Source: Paramecium pentaurelia (Eukaryota > Ciliophora > Oligohymenophorea > Peniculida > Parameciidae). Taken from it: 64,000 nt of DNA. Below, one piece after another: positions 41,601-53,793 of the stretch. Under the pieces are notes generated by a model. The model had not been told where the DNA came from, did not search any database, and saw only the letters and a program-made list of their open reading frames with translations. Made by a program: the position numbers and the translations under genes. The DNA lies in contig CAJJDO010000019.1 in the NCBI GenBank assembly GCA_905183005.1, positions 557,989-621,988 of the forward strand, read 5' to 3'. Numbering within the stretch: position 1 is the first letter of the stretch; the number at the start of each line of letters is the position of its first letter.

Positions 41601-44600
41601 AGAAATTTAATTTAAACCAAATTTTGATTATGAGCATGATAATTGATTTATATCTTTTAATTCAATACAAGAAGCTAATTTTTAAGAATAAGATATTAAT
41701 CTATCATCTTCATATAACCCACAGACACTTGGATTCACATTTGTAGCTAATTCAGGTTTTTTAATTTTGCTATTCATATATTCAGATATATAGAAATTTT
41801 AGCATTAGTTATTCTTCCATACACAAAATGAACCAATCTTTTGGATTGATATACATGATTTATAACTCAGAGATGAGTTACACTCTCTTTAACTAAATTC
41901 AGTCAATTATTTACATTCTCCAATTTCTACTTTATCAAATTCCTTATTTGACTTACTCTTCCTTATTTAAACTTCTTTTATTACCCATTCACACTAACTA
42001 ACAGTTTATTATAAACAAGATTAAATATTAAGATTACTATTACAATTATTAATACTCTCATTTTAATAAAATGTCTCACATTAATTATTCTAAAATATAC
42101 ATTTTTAGCCACTTCTTTCAATCATAGTACATNTTTCTTCTTTAATTGCTTAGCATTTATGATTTTCGTAATAACATCCTTTTATATTAGAACATGCAAT
42201 GTAATTTAAACCTTCAATATTACAATCAGCATAAGTTTCAATAGGAGTCTAGCAAATTTGAGTTTCTTTGTTGTAAAAACATGCATCAACTTAAACAGAT
42301 GAGCATACCATAGAGTTAACTTATAACTTAATATTGTTACAAGAATCATAAGGCAAATAGTCATCACAATGATAATTATTATCTTCTTCATTTTTAATCC
42401 AAGCACAAGGATAATTAGTAATTTATAAACAAGCAAATTTATTCAATCCTTAATGTTTGCAATTAACATTTAAATCTATTTTACCACAACCATTGCCTAT
42501 GAAACCACAACTATCTTGTACATTGATTAATGTACATGCTTTTGAATTTAAACCAGGCAAATTACATGAGATATCAAAATTTGTATTTTCTTTAGTGACT
42601 TATTCGCATGTTTTCTATACATTATTCCATTTACATAATTCAAATTGAATATGAAAACAAGAAATTTAATTTAAACCAAATTTTGATTATGAGCATGATA
42701 ATTGATTTATATCTTTTAATTCAATACAAGAAGCTAATTTTTAAGAATAAGATATTAATCTATCATCTTCATATAACCCACAGACACTTGGATTCACATT
42801 TGTAGCTAATTCAGGTTTTTTAATTTTGCTATTCATATATTCAGATATATAGAAATTTTAGCATTAGTTATTCTTCCATACACAAAATGAACCAATCTTT
42901 TGGATTGATATACATGATTTATAACTCAGAGATGAGTTACACTCTCTTTAACTAAATTCAGTCAATTATTTACATTCTCCAATTTCTACTTTATCAAATT
43001 CCTTATTTGACTTACTCTTCCTTATTTAAACTTCTTTTATTACCCATTCACACTAACTAACAGTTTATTATAAACAAGATTAAATATTAAGATTACTATT
43101 ACAATTATTAATACTCTCATTTTAATAAAATGTCTCACATTAATTATTCTAAAATATACATTTTTAGCCACTTCTTTCAATCATAGTACATGCCTTCAAA
43201 TTACCATTTTAATCTTTTATTTAACTACATTAATCAAAAATATCTTTTTTCTTGTAAATGCAAGTTTCATAGAGTTCATCCCAAATGCATGGAAAATCTG
43301 TTATTCTATTGCATTATTCAGAAGTTTAGATTTCATCACAGGCTTAAGGTATAATTTATTTACAAGTGAAATTTTCAGAGTCAAATATACAATATGACTC
43401 TTAAATAGATGTGCATACAAGAACAGAGGCATCTTTAATTTGATCGCATCTATTTTAAGCTCCTTATTTATATGCCTAACATTTATCTTGCCATTAACAT
43501 TTAAATTATTTTTGAAATAAGCATGACTCTTTGGATGATGCTTCAAGACAGCAATCATAATAATTATTAGGATTGCAATCCAATATTTTATTATTTGGTC
43601 CATAACAATAATTTAGAAATTTACATTACTATAATTTATCAGTTAAATTGTAACATGCAATTTTGTTCAATTCACGCAGACAATCATAATTATTTCCAGT
43701 AGCAACTTCACATTTATTCATAATTTAATTATATTTGCATGATTGATCTATTGCTTATACACAAAATTCGTATGAATTTATTTGATTCAATTCCAAGCAT
43801 TTTGGTTGAAAATTAGAGTATAAATTTTAGAACTTGCATTACTCTGATTTTAAATCATAATAGCAAGTTTAACCTTTTGTTTAAATTTTAATACATCCTT
43901 GTAAATTAACTGCTTCTTCGCACTTAATAAAAAAATAATTGTTTGGTTATATATCTGTACATCTATTAGATATAATAGAACAACCTTAAGTAATAATTTA
44001 TTTACAGAGTTATATTTTATCAGCCGTAACATCATTACAAAAAGCAATTGATGAATCAATATTTCTATAACAACCACCATCATTAAATGTACAATTATTA
44101 TTTTTTTCACATGCTTTATCATTGTAGCCCTTTTTTTAAGGTTGATTATAATCACATTCCACTAAAGAAGTTTATGTAAGTTCTTAACATCTTTTATATC
44201 TCATATCATATTCACAAGCAACATCAATCGTTAATTAACAAAAGGCACCACTATTTACTTTTTCATAGTGAGAACATTGCTTATTTATGTAAGGATCCTC
44301 AATATTAATTAATTTACAACTAAAATTTTCATATTTGCAAAATTAAGTTGGTGTTTGGATATTAACACAGGTAAATTCATTAACAATATCATCACATTTT
44401 AATTGTGTGAGTTCAAAATTCTCGGCTTCAAAGCATTCTTCTTAATCATCTTTAATTTTCCAGAATACATTTTTCTCTTCTATTAAATATCTTTAACATG
44501 CTTATTTATTAAATGATATTGAATTATCCCAATTAAAATTAGGAGATTAATATTATTCTGCATTATTAACAAAAGATTTACACTTATTTTCTACTTAATC

Positions 44601-47600
44601 ATAAAAACAAGCTATGTCTGTACTTTTTGAACAAGTAATAGGATTAGTTTTAAATGAATGAATACATTTATTTAAATCGATTAAAGTATTATCAATTTAC
44701 TAACAACCTTTTATTTAATCAAATATACAATATTATCCTTTAGTTCTAATTGAATAACATTTTTCTTCATTAATCATATCTTCACATAATGCATAACCAA
44801 AATCAAAAATACATTAATCATTTTCAAATCTACAAAGATAACCTTTGGTTTAGAATATACAACTTTTTTTATTTAACCCTGGAGTTGAACATTAGAAATT
44901 ATCAGTTATTTTTACAATTTCACATGTATTTGTATTAACATTTAATTTACAACTTTGATCTTTTGTAATTGCACAAACTTTATCTTTTACTATATATTAT
45001 TATTAATATAAATATTGACAAGTATCAATTTATAAATCAATAGGTAAACATTTTTCTCCATTAAATTTACAATTTGAAAGTAAAGAAATACAAGAAACCC
45101 AATTCAAATCTTTTTCAGTAAAACAATTATTAATTGTTTTTAAAGTTTATAAAGATGTTTTAATACAATTATTATCAATTAAATCATATTCACATGTTTA
45201 TAATGTCTTTTATTAACAAGAATACTTATTTGTTGTAAATCTATAACAATTATCAATAAAAGGTTATCTATTAGATACATCAATACATCTATTTTATATT
45301 TCACTATAAATTAAACTATTTTTTAAACTTGAATCTAAAGAACTACAAATTGTTTTTGAATAAGCAAATTTTGAATTTGAATTAATGATATCATTAATTG
45401 TATTTACTTAATGAAAAGTACATTTATTATTATCAAATTTACATGTTTATTTCTAAGAAATACAAGCCTATTTATTTAATGAATCTACACATCCAATTTA
45501 ATTATTTAAATTTTCTATACATTTTTAATCATTATCTATAAATTAACATTATCCTATTGATCTATTAATACAACCAAATCTATTTAATCCATAACTATCA
45601 CAATTAATTTTATCAGTTATAATAATTTTTCTACATTAATAATAATTATCTAAGAAACAACTTTAATTAATATTAATTGAAGAACAAACCCTTTTACTAA
45701 AATTTGTTATATATGCTGTTTATGAATAATTTAATGGAGATTCACATGATTAAATATTATTATTTATATCAGCTTATTCACATTCATAACTATCAGACCA
45801 TACACATTATAAAATTGATTGATTTAAACATCCAAATTTATTTAAACCTTTACATTATGTAATTTCTTAATTATCTATTATACATTTATTATTAATTAAA
45901 TCCCATTAACATGATTATTTTAATGAATACATACAAAGATCTCTATTTAATAATAACTTACAATCTCCTTACAATGGATCAAATTCTGTACAATAACCAA
46001 TATTTATATCAAACCAACAATGATATGAAAATTAAATACAAGCTTCTCTATTATATATTGAACACTCTTTACTATCTGATGCTGTTATTTTATCAATTTA
46101 TTTACATTCATAATTTTCCCATTTACACATTATATCTTTTGTCTTTTATAAACATGCTTATTTATTTAAGAGATTGCAAGATTTTATATCATTATTTAAT
46201 AAATTGCAAAATTATGATTCTTCATCATAATAAACACTCAAAGACTTACATCTAATACAAGCCTTTTTAGATACAACAAAATTAACAATGTAATCACAAC
46301 TATAATGAGTTGCATCTTCACACATAAAAGTATATCTACAAGCTTGTTCCACCATTCCACAAACTTTTTTCTTAATATTTTATTCTACTGTTAATTAATT
46401 TACTTCATAACATAAGTAATATTTATTTGATTAATCTGGTAATAATGGAGGGGGGCTTTCATTAAATTAACAATATCCAAGTAAATCATAATTGCATTTG
46501 CATTAAAAACATAAAGATCTACTATAACTTTTATCACATGTACATATATTATTATTTAAACTAGATACACAGATATTATTTTCATAACGACAATTGTCTA
46601 TAGCTCCAGCACAATTTAAAATTGAAGGATAAGCAATTTCAACACATTTCTAGTTATTTAAAGTATCAGCTTCCTTAACACAATTAATATAAGATCTCAA
46701 TATTGAAGGACAAGAATCTGTTGCAGCATTTGATTAACTGCCATCTTTACAATTCATCCTCTTTTGAGATACTTATTGACATGTATTTCGAAATTCATTT
46801 TGAGGTTACCCACTAAATTTACAAATAATACTGAAGCCATCACATTAATTAGTAGGTTATTGTGTATTTTTAATGCTCTCACAATTTGGAACTTTATGTT
46901 CATTACCTTCAAGTTATATACAACCTCCTTAATTTAAATCGAAGAAACAGTTTTATTCTGTCATTAGAAGACAAAGTGCCTTAGATAAAGTATTATTACA
47001 TTTTAATTGAAGATAATAAAACCCTTTGCAGATTTATGTTTTAGTATAAAAATTTTATTATTTGCACTATGCTTCCTAAAGTATCCAAGAATTAATTACG
47101 ATAGGTAAACAATCAGACTCTTTGGAACATGACCTGGAATTAAGCGAACAGATATAATTTTACAATCTACATAAATCATCAGCCCAAATAGCAGGGATTG
47201 TTATATTGTAATATTCTTTAGTTGTTTCATTAAATACTTCTTGAATAATTTCATCATATTTTATATATTTTCCGCAATCAGCTTAACTCTCACAAATTTT
47301 ATTTGATTCCTAACATCTACCTTAACAATTTTAGAATTATAAGCTAGGATCCTTTAACACCTCTTTAGGAGGAGTTTCAGAATCAAGACATAGTTAAGGT
47401 TCTAATTATTGTTAACAAATTGATCGACAAATCTAAGACTAAATTTTAGGTTTCTTAATTGAACCATCATCATTAAGTTAAAGATTTTCGATGGCAATAT
47501 TTTCACAATCAGCATTTGAATAGCATGGTTCATTTGTGTAATCACATCTTCCTAATCCACATATTAAATTATTGCTTTTGCCTGGATAAATAAAGTCTTT

Positions 47601-50600
47601 TTCTTAATATTCTGGTACTGTTACATATTTATTACAACCATCATTATTAGTACAATTATTTTTTAAATATACCCATTAAGAATATTAACCAATAATGTAA
47701 TGTTCTTTATCATATATATGAATATATTATTTGCTTATTTTGCATGTATAATTATTCCAAAAACAAAATTTTTAATAATTGCATTATTAACCAAATTCTT
47801 TATCTAAATGACATTAATATTTTCCATCATTACCCTCTATTTTATCAGATATAGAAGCACATCCTAATTTATTAACATATTCGCCTTATTGTTACAAATC
47901 CTAAAGTTCTAAACAAGTATCATCTACTTTAACTAATAAACTTAAACAAGACATAGTATTAAGTGAAAATTTACATGATTTTGGTATATTCATACACACT
48001 TCAATATTTATAGCGTAGTTAGTTGAACATACACTTTAATCCATGTCAAAAATTTTACATTTTTTGTTTGGAGGTATTTCATTTTAATCAAAATAACATT
48101 TTGAACCTTTTGTTAAAAATTAACATGCATAATTATTCATTTAAATGTCAGAACATCCAAAATTTTATGAATCTAAGAGTAATTTGCACTTATAATTAAT
48201 AGGATCAAATGTATAACCTGCACCAACTATTAAAGTACAAGCCCATTCATTATATTAATTCTTAGGATTCTATTCTTCATATTGAAATTTTGTCATTTGT
48301 GTAAAATAAAGACATTCAAACTAATCATCATTCCATATACAAGGTTGTTTAGTTACTTACATACATAATATTTAATTTAAATTATTACTGCATTCCAATT
48401 CATTAAAAGCTGTTTTATTTTCATAACATTAATTTGAAACATCATCCCATCTACAATTTCCTTTAGTATTTTTATAACACCCTCTTTTATTTATTCCTTC
48501 TAAATCACATCCTTCTTAAATTTATTTGATAGATGCTATACAATAATTATTTGAAAATTAGCAAATTTAACCTTTTTTTGTTATTAATGAGCAAGTTTTC
48601 TGACTTACTTTGCCTGTAGTATTGAAATATGAGCAATCCTGATCTAAAGGTGCATAAATACATTTATCTTAAGCAAGAGAAAATTGACAGGCTGAATGTT
48701 GATTTTCTATGCAAGATTTGATATTTTGATTCTAATTACAATTAATGATTTCCTATTATTAATCTAATGTAATTGTAACACATTTCAGATTTTTTGTATC
48801 CCATCTACAATATAAGTTATGTGTAAGTCCTAAGCAAATATTAGAATTTCCAGTTACACTTTCACAACTTTAATATTATGGATATGGTGGTAGAAGAAGC
48901 TTACAATTTTTGGCTTATTAATTATATTCAAAATATTTTTAACTTGGGTTAGCAGCATTAACTGCCTCAATTGATAAACAAGCATAAATATTAAGAATGG
49001 CAGTGGGTTCAATAAAATCTAACAAATTAACTTAACCCTTTAAGTTTAAATTTACACAAGCAAATCCATTATAATAACAAGTTTAAGTAGTTGACCAATC
49101 TATCATATGACAAGAATTTTTATTCATTTAAGCACAAGTAAATTTCTTTGTGTTATAGTAAATTTTAACATTATTAGGATTTGATATATCTACATCTAAA
49201 TTAGTTAGTTCCTAGCATCTGAAATCTTTAAAATAACAATAAACTCCTGATTCTTGACTAGAAAATCTACTACATGAATGAGCATTTATTCCTATTTCTT
49301 CATTTTCTGTACAACATTTAGTTGTACAAAACTTTTTCTTTATCTTACAAATTTTTTATAATTTATCATATTCACAATAACCAGGATTCTGTTCTTCAAA
49401 AGATTATTCAATACCTATAATAATATTATTTGGATTATCCATGATAATTGATGCACAAACATTGACATTTACTTGGAATGATGAAAAATCTGTACATTAT
49501 TTATTTGTAAGTACCAAAATTTCTTTACATTATTAATACTTATTAGACCATTAACACAATTAACCTTTTGTTAATATTTCTAGACAAACCATTTTTGTTG
49601 GATTATTAGATTAACATTATAATTTTTATAAAATGGTTAAAACAGTAGGATTATTTGAAGATGAAATTTCTCCAAGACTCAAGCATCTACCATTATCAAT
49701 GTAACAATTTCCTTTTGCTTATCTACAACTAACTGAGTTGAGCCCAAGATCATTACAATGCATTTCACCTTTTAATTAATTGATACATCCTTTCTCTTAT
49801 TAAAAATATCTGCAAAATTCATTCTCATATTCTACTAATGCACAAGCTAATGGATTTGCAAATTTTAAATCTGTACAAGGAATTTATGAAATAGCATCTT
49901 TTTCTACAAATTTACAACTATTTTAATGCCATCTACAAATAATATTTTCTGTTGTGATAGATCCACATATTATTCTATTCAATCCTAAAGATATATCATA
50001 ACATGTCACAGTTGCTAAGAATTAATTAGCTTTTTGTATTTCTTAGAAGTTTTTATTGTTTTCATTATCTGTGCTTATTAATAATGGTACACACTGTGAC
50101 ATATTTTTATTATAATAACATCCCATATCATTATTTTCATATACTTGTTAACATGCTTAATAATTTGCATTTTTTAAACTACTACAACTAGTTTCAAATG
50201 GTATTACCAATATTTCTTAACAAGTCGAATCTATCCATTAACAAATTTAATTTTATCTTGAAATACTTACGCATCCATATAGATTTAAATATGGAGTAGT
50301 ACAATAATCATTTGGCGAGCTTTAAACACAATTTTTTGTTATTTCATCATATTTACACATTTCAAGAGGTTTAGCAATTGCTTAACAAACATTTCCATTC
50401 ACTTATAATTTAATGAAGTGATTGCAATTTAGATCTTGATTTATCTCTACATTTTAGCAACTTTATCCATTCCATTAACATAATTAACCTTTTGTTTTAA
50501 TATTAATACAAGCAGCTTAATTTAATTATGATTAACATTGATAATTACTTAGATCATCTTCTGATAAAGTTTAACAAAAACCTTAATTAAAAGTACAGTA

Positions 50601-52713
50601 TTAGTTTTTAATAGATAAACATGCAGATTTTGTTAATCCAGGAGTATCACATTTTAATTATTGCAATTATTTTTAATTTATTTNNNNNNNNNNNNNNNNN
50701 NNNNNNNNNNNNNNNNNNNNNNNNNNNNNNNNNNNNNNNNNNNNNNNNNNNNNNNNNNNNNNNNNNNNNNNNNNNNNNNNNNNNNNNNNNNNNNNNNNNN
50801 NNNNNNNNNNNNNNNNNNNNNNNNNNNNNNNNNNNNNNNNNNNNNNNNNNNNNNNNNNNNNNNNNNNNNNNNNNNNNNNNNNNNNNNNNNNNNNNNNNNN
50901 NNNNNNNNNNNNNNNNNNNNNNNNNNNNNNNNNNNNNNNNNNNNNNNNNNNNNNNNNNNNNNNNNNNNNNNNNNNNNNNNNNNNNNNNNNNNNNNNNNNN
51001 NNNNNNNNNNNNNNNNNNNNNNNNNNNNNNNNNNNNNNNNNNNNNNNNNNNNNNNNNNNNNNNNNNNNNNNNNNNNNNNNNNNNNNNNNNNNNNNNNNNN
51101 NNNNNNNNNNNNNNNNNNNNNNNNNNNNNNNNNNNNNNNNNNNNNNNNNNNNNNNNNNNNNNNNNNNNNNNNNNNNNNNNNNNNNNNNNNNNNNNNNNNN
51201 NNNNNNNNNNNNNNNNNNNNNNNNNNNNNNNNNNNNNNNNNNNNNNNNNNNNNNNNNNNNNNNNNNNNNNNNNNNNNNNNNNNNNNNNNNNNNNNNNNNN
51301 NNNNNNACAAGTCGAATCTATCCATTGACAAATTTAATTTTATCTTGAAATACTTACGCATCCATATAGATTTAAATATGGAGTAGTACAATAATCATTT
51401 GGCGAGCTTTAAACACAATTTTTTGTTATTTCATCATATTTACACATTTCAAGAGGTTTAGCAATTGCTTAACAAACATTTCCATTCACTTATAATTTAA
51501 TGAAGTGATTGCAATTTAGATCTTGATTTATCTCTACATTTTAGCAACTTTATCCATTCCATTAACATAATTAACCTTTTGTTTTAATATTAATACAAGC
51601 AGCTTAATTTAATTATGATTAACATTGATAATTACTTAGATCATCTTCTGATAAAGTTTAACAAAAACCTTAATTAAAAGTACAGTATTAGTTTTTAATA
51701 GATAAACATGCAGATTTTGTTAATCCAGGAGTATCACATTTTAATTATTGCAATTATTTTTAATTTATTTCATTACATCTTTAATTTATGAAATCAAACA
51801 TACAAAGACCCTCTTATTCAGCACAAACATTAACGTTTACATCATATATTTCATTGCATTCAAGTTTTTAATCAAATTTAAAAGTAATGCATTCATTTTC
51901 TTTCCATTAACAGAACAAATTTGGTTTTATAATAGATAAACATGCTAGTTTGTTTACTTTTTAAGTACATTCTGTTATTTCTGAAGGTTCTATGTTTTTA
52001 CATTAATTATTATGAAATAAACCTAATATAATCTGTAAAATATTACACATTTCTGATTCCGTCTAAATAGATAAACATCCTAATTGATTCAAACCCAAAG
52101 TTGAACATTTTAATTCTTTAAATTAAATGTAATTAATTGAAACACATTTATAATCTCCTTAAGGTCCTGAATTCATACCTTTATTATTTAAATGAAATAC
52201 AAGGATGTTTTTGATATTTAGCACAGAATTATGGAGTAACAGGATATGGATATATTTCCTCTTTAGAATAATCTGAAAATATTATTTTTTAAGAATCTTC
52301 GCAATAATTAACATTCCAAAAACAATCTTTATTTATTACACTTAAACAAGCATATTTTGAATATGAATTATCACAACCTAAATTTTTCAAATGGAAGATG
52401 TTAACTTCTCTGCATCCATTTTAAAATATACCTATATATATATTATATTCTACATCGTTATTCAATATTACCACTCCCAGTTAATTAATTAATACAAGCA
52501 TTCCGATTGAGATTATAAGAACATCCTAAATTTTAATTCTATATCTCCTGGCATTGATTCATAAATTCATCATACATGCCTATCATTAAATTATAAATTA
52601 CAGTTAGAATCAGTTGTTAATAAAATACAGGCAATTGCATCATATTGATTAATACTACAGTTGCATTAGCAGTATTATATAGATAATACAATTATCAAAA
52701 TTTGTTTTAACAT
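38630..52713 (-). CDS. Giant cysteine-rich surface-antigen-like protein, gene D
   Basis: The start ATG (52711-52713) gives the same signal peptide as gene C. The first exons are 52602-52713, 52454-52579 and 52202-52431 with 52201, the same lengths as in C (112, 126, 231 nt), separated by 22-nt introns that split Cys codons. The body consists of four-cysteine modules and the shared core (about 46390-47040). A 22-nt intron (38828-38849) precedes the final exon, which ends …LSFGILICILS then TGA, a GPI-like tail. The model is interrupted by a 623-N gap (50684-51306) and by single Ns at 41067 and 42133, which bound three successive copies of about 1.1 kb, so its true length is uncertain. The segment 44400-46150 resembles gene B more than it resembles C or A. 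Function inferred from architecture only: GPI-anchored secreted coat protein. Confidence 0.75.
38828..38849 (-). other. 22-nt intron near the 3' end of gene D
   Basis: GTAAAA...TTTAG on the minus strand, matching 11032-11053 in gene C. Splicing keeps a cysteine module in frame and leads to the hydrophobic C terminus. Confidence 0.8.
39913..43191. repeat. Three successive ~1.1-kb copies separated by single Ns (41067, 42133)
   Basis: 39913-41066 recurs from 41068 (offset 1155), and 41075-42132 recurs from 42134 (offset 1059). Both offsets are multiples of 3. The copies are nearly identical; one G/A difference is visible near 40048 versus 41203. The related segments in gene C lie at 12120-13190 and 14020-15085. 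Probably several overlapping contigs of the same or sister loci. Confidence 0.8.
50220..51770. repeat. 623-N gap flanked by 464-bp direct repeats, gene D
   Basis: N occupies 50684-51306. The 464 bp to the left (50220-50683) recur to the right (51307-51770) with at least one mismatch. The same block flanks the gap in gene C, with the same boundaries. Confidence 0.8.
52179..52200 (-). other. 22-nt intron 3, gene D
   Basis: GTATTT...TAAAG, phase 1, splitting a Cys codon. It corresponds to 25363-25384 in gene C and is needed to reach the downstream frame that reads CSTLGLNQLGC. Confidence 0.75.
52432..52453 (-). other. 22-nt intron 2, gene D
   Basis: GTAGAA...TATAG, phase 1, splitting a Cys codon. 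It is identical in placement to intron 2 of gene C. Confidence 0.8.
52580..52601 (-). other. 22-nt intron 1, gene D
   Basis: GTAATT...GATAG, phase 1, after a 112-nt first exon. It is identical in placement to intron 1 of gene C. Confidence 0.8.
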
Positions 52714-53793
52714 TATTTCTTAAATAATTATTATTATAAATGAAAAAACATTTAAAAAAAATCTTATTATTTTAATTCTCTTTCAACTAAATAATTTTAT
52801 TGTTTATCACTTTTGAATAAATTTAATATCCATCTTTTATAATACTTCAAGAATTGACTAAATGGAGATTCAATTTATATAAAAAAATCACAAAATTTTA
52901 TAATCATTCGTTAATTAAGTTTTGATTAATCTATTCTCACTTTTTTTAGCATTTATATTAGGATTTACATGAATGTCTAACTATTTAGTTTTAAACATTT
53001 TTTTATATTTCATTTCTTTTTTTCGTTTATAAAATATTATTATTATTCATTTTTTAGATTCCTCATTATGAATTATCTGTTTTTATCAATCATTTTATAA
53101 AAACTGTTATATCACATATTTGAAAAAATTACAATACAAAAATTTTTGTAATTATCTAAGATTATTAATGAATTTCTATTTATTAGAGCATAAATTTAAA
53201 TAGTATCATGATGGATCATAAAAAAATTTTATTTTTTTATTTTAACAAATTTATATATGAATATCTAATTCAAACTAAATAATATTAATTATGATTTATA
53301 AAAGTTTGATTCCATGTCTTACTTGATATTTATCATATCAAAAGGCTTTAAGGATGTTTCTTCTAATACTATTAGAATATTTTCAAAATTCTTAGACTGA
53401 GAAACTAGGTTAAATTTAATTTTCACCATCTCATTAACTTCATTTTCAAATTAATAGATCCTGATTTTCTAGTGTAAGATTATTATTGTAGAATATCTAT
53501 TCAGTATTGACAAAAATCAATAAATCGAATATGTATAATTTAATGGAAAATTATTCTCTAAAAAGGATTTAATTTACTAAATATGCATGAAATGGTTTAA
53601 TATACACTGTGGCACTAAAAATTAAGAGAAAAATCACCATTAAATTTATTAAGCATTTACTTTGAGAAATTCCTTAATAGAATAACTATTAAATATAAAT
53701 ACAATGGCTTAGGGATTATCTCTTGATTATAAAAATATATTTATGTTTTAAATATTAATATAATATATATATATAATAAATTTCAAATATTCC
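52714..53793. other. Intergenic region between gene D start and dynein 3' end
   Basis: About 1.08 kb, strongly A/T-rich, with frequent TGA in all frames on quick reading. It should contain the promoter of gene D and the 3' end of the dynein gene. I see no convincing coding frame, RNA gene or repeat. Its first bases differ completely from the sequence upstream of gene C. Confidence 0.6.

Noticed and set aside
1..53000. Repeats as CRISPR, insertion sequence or transposon
   Set aside because: The repeats are coding paralogs or assembly duplicates. No transposase, no short spaced repeats and no terminal inverted repeats were seen.
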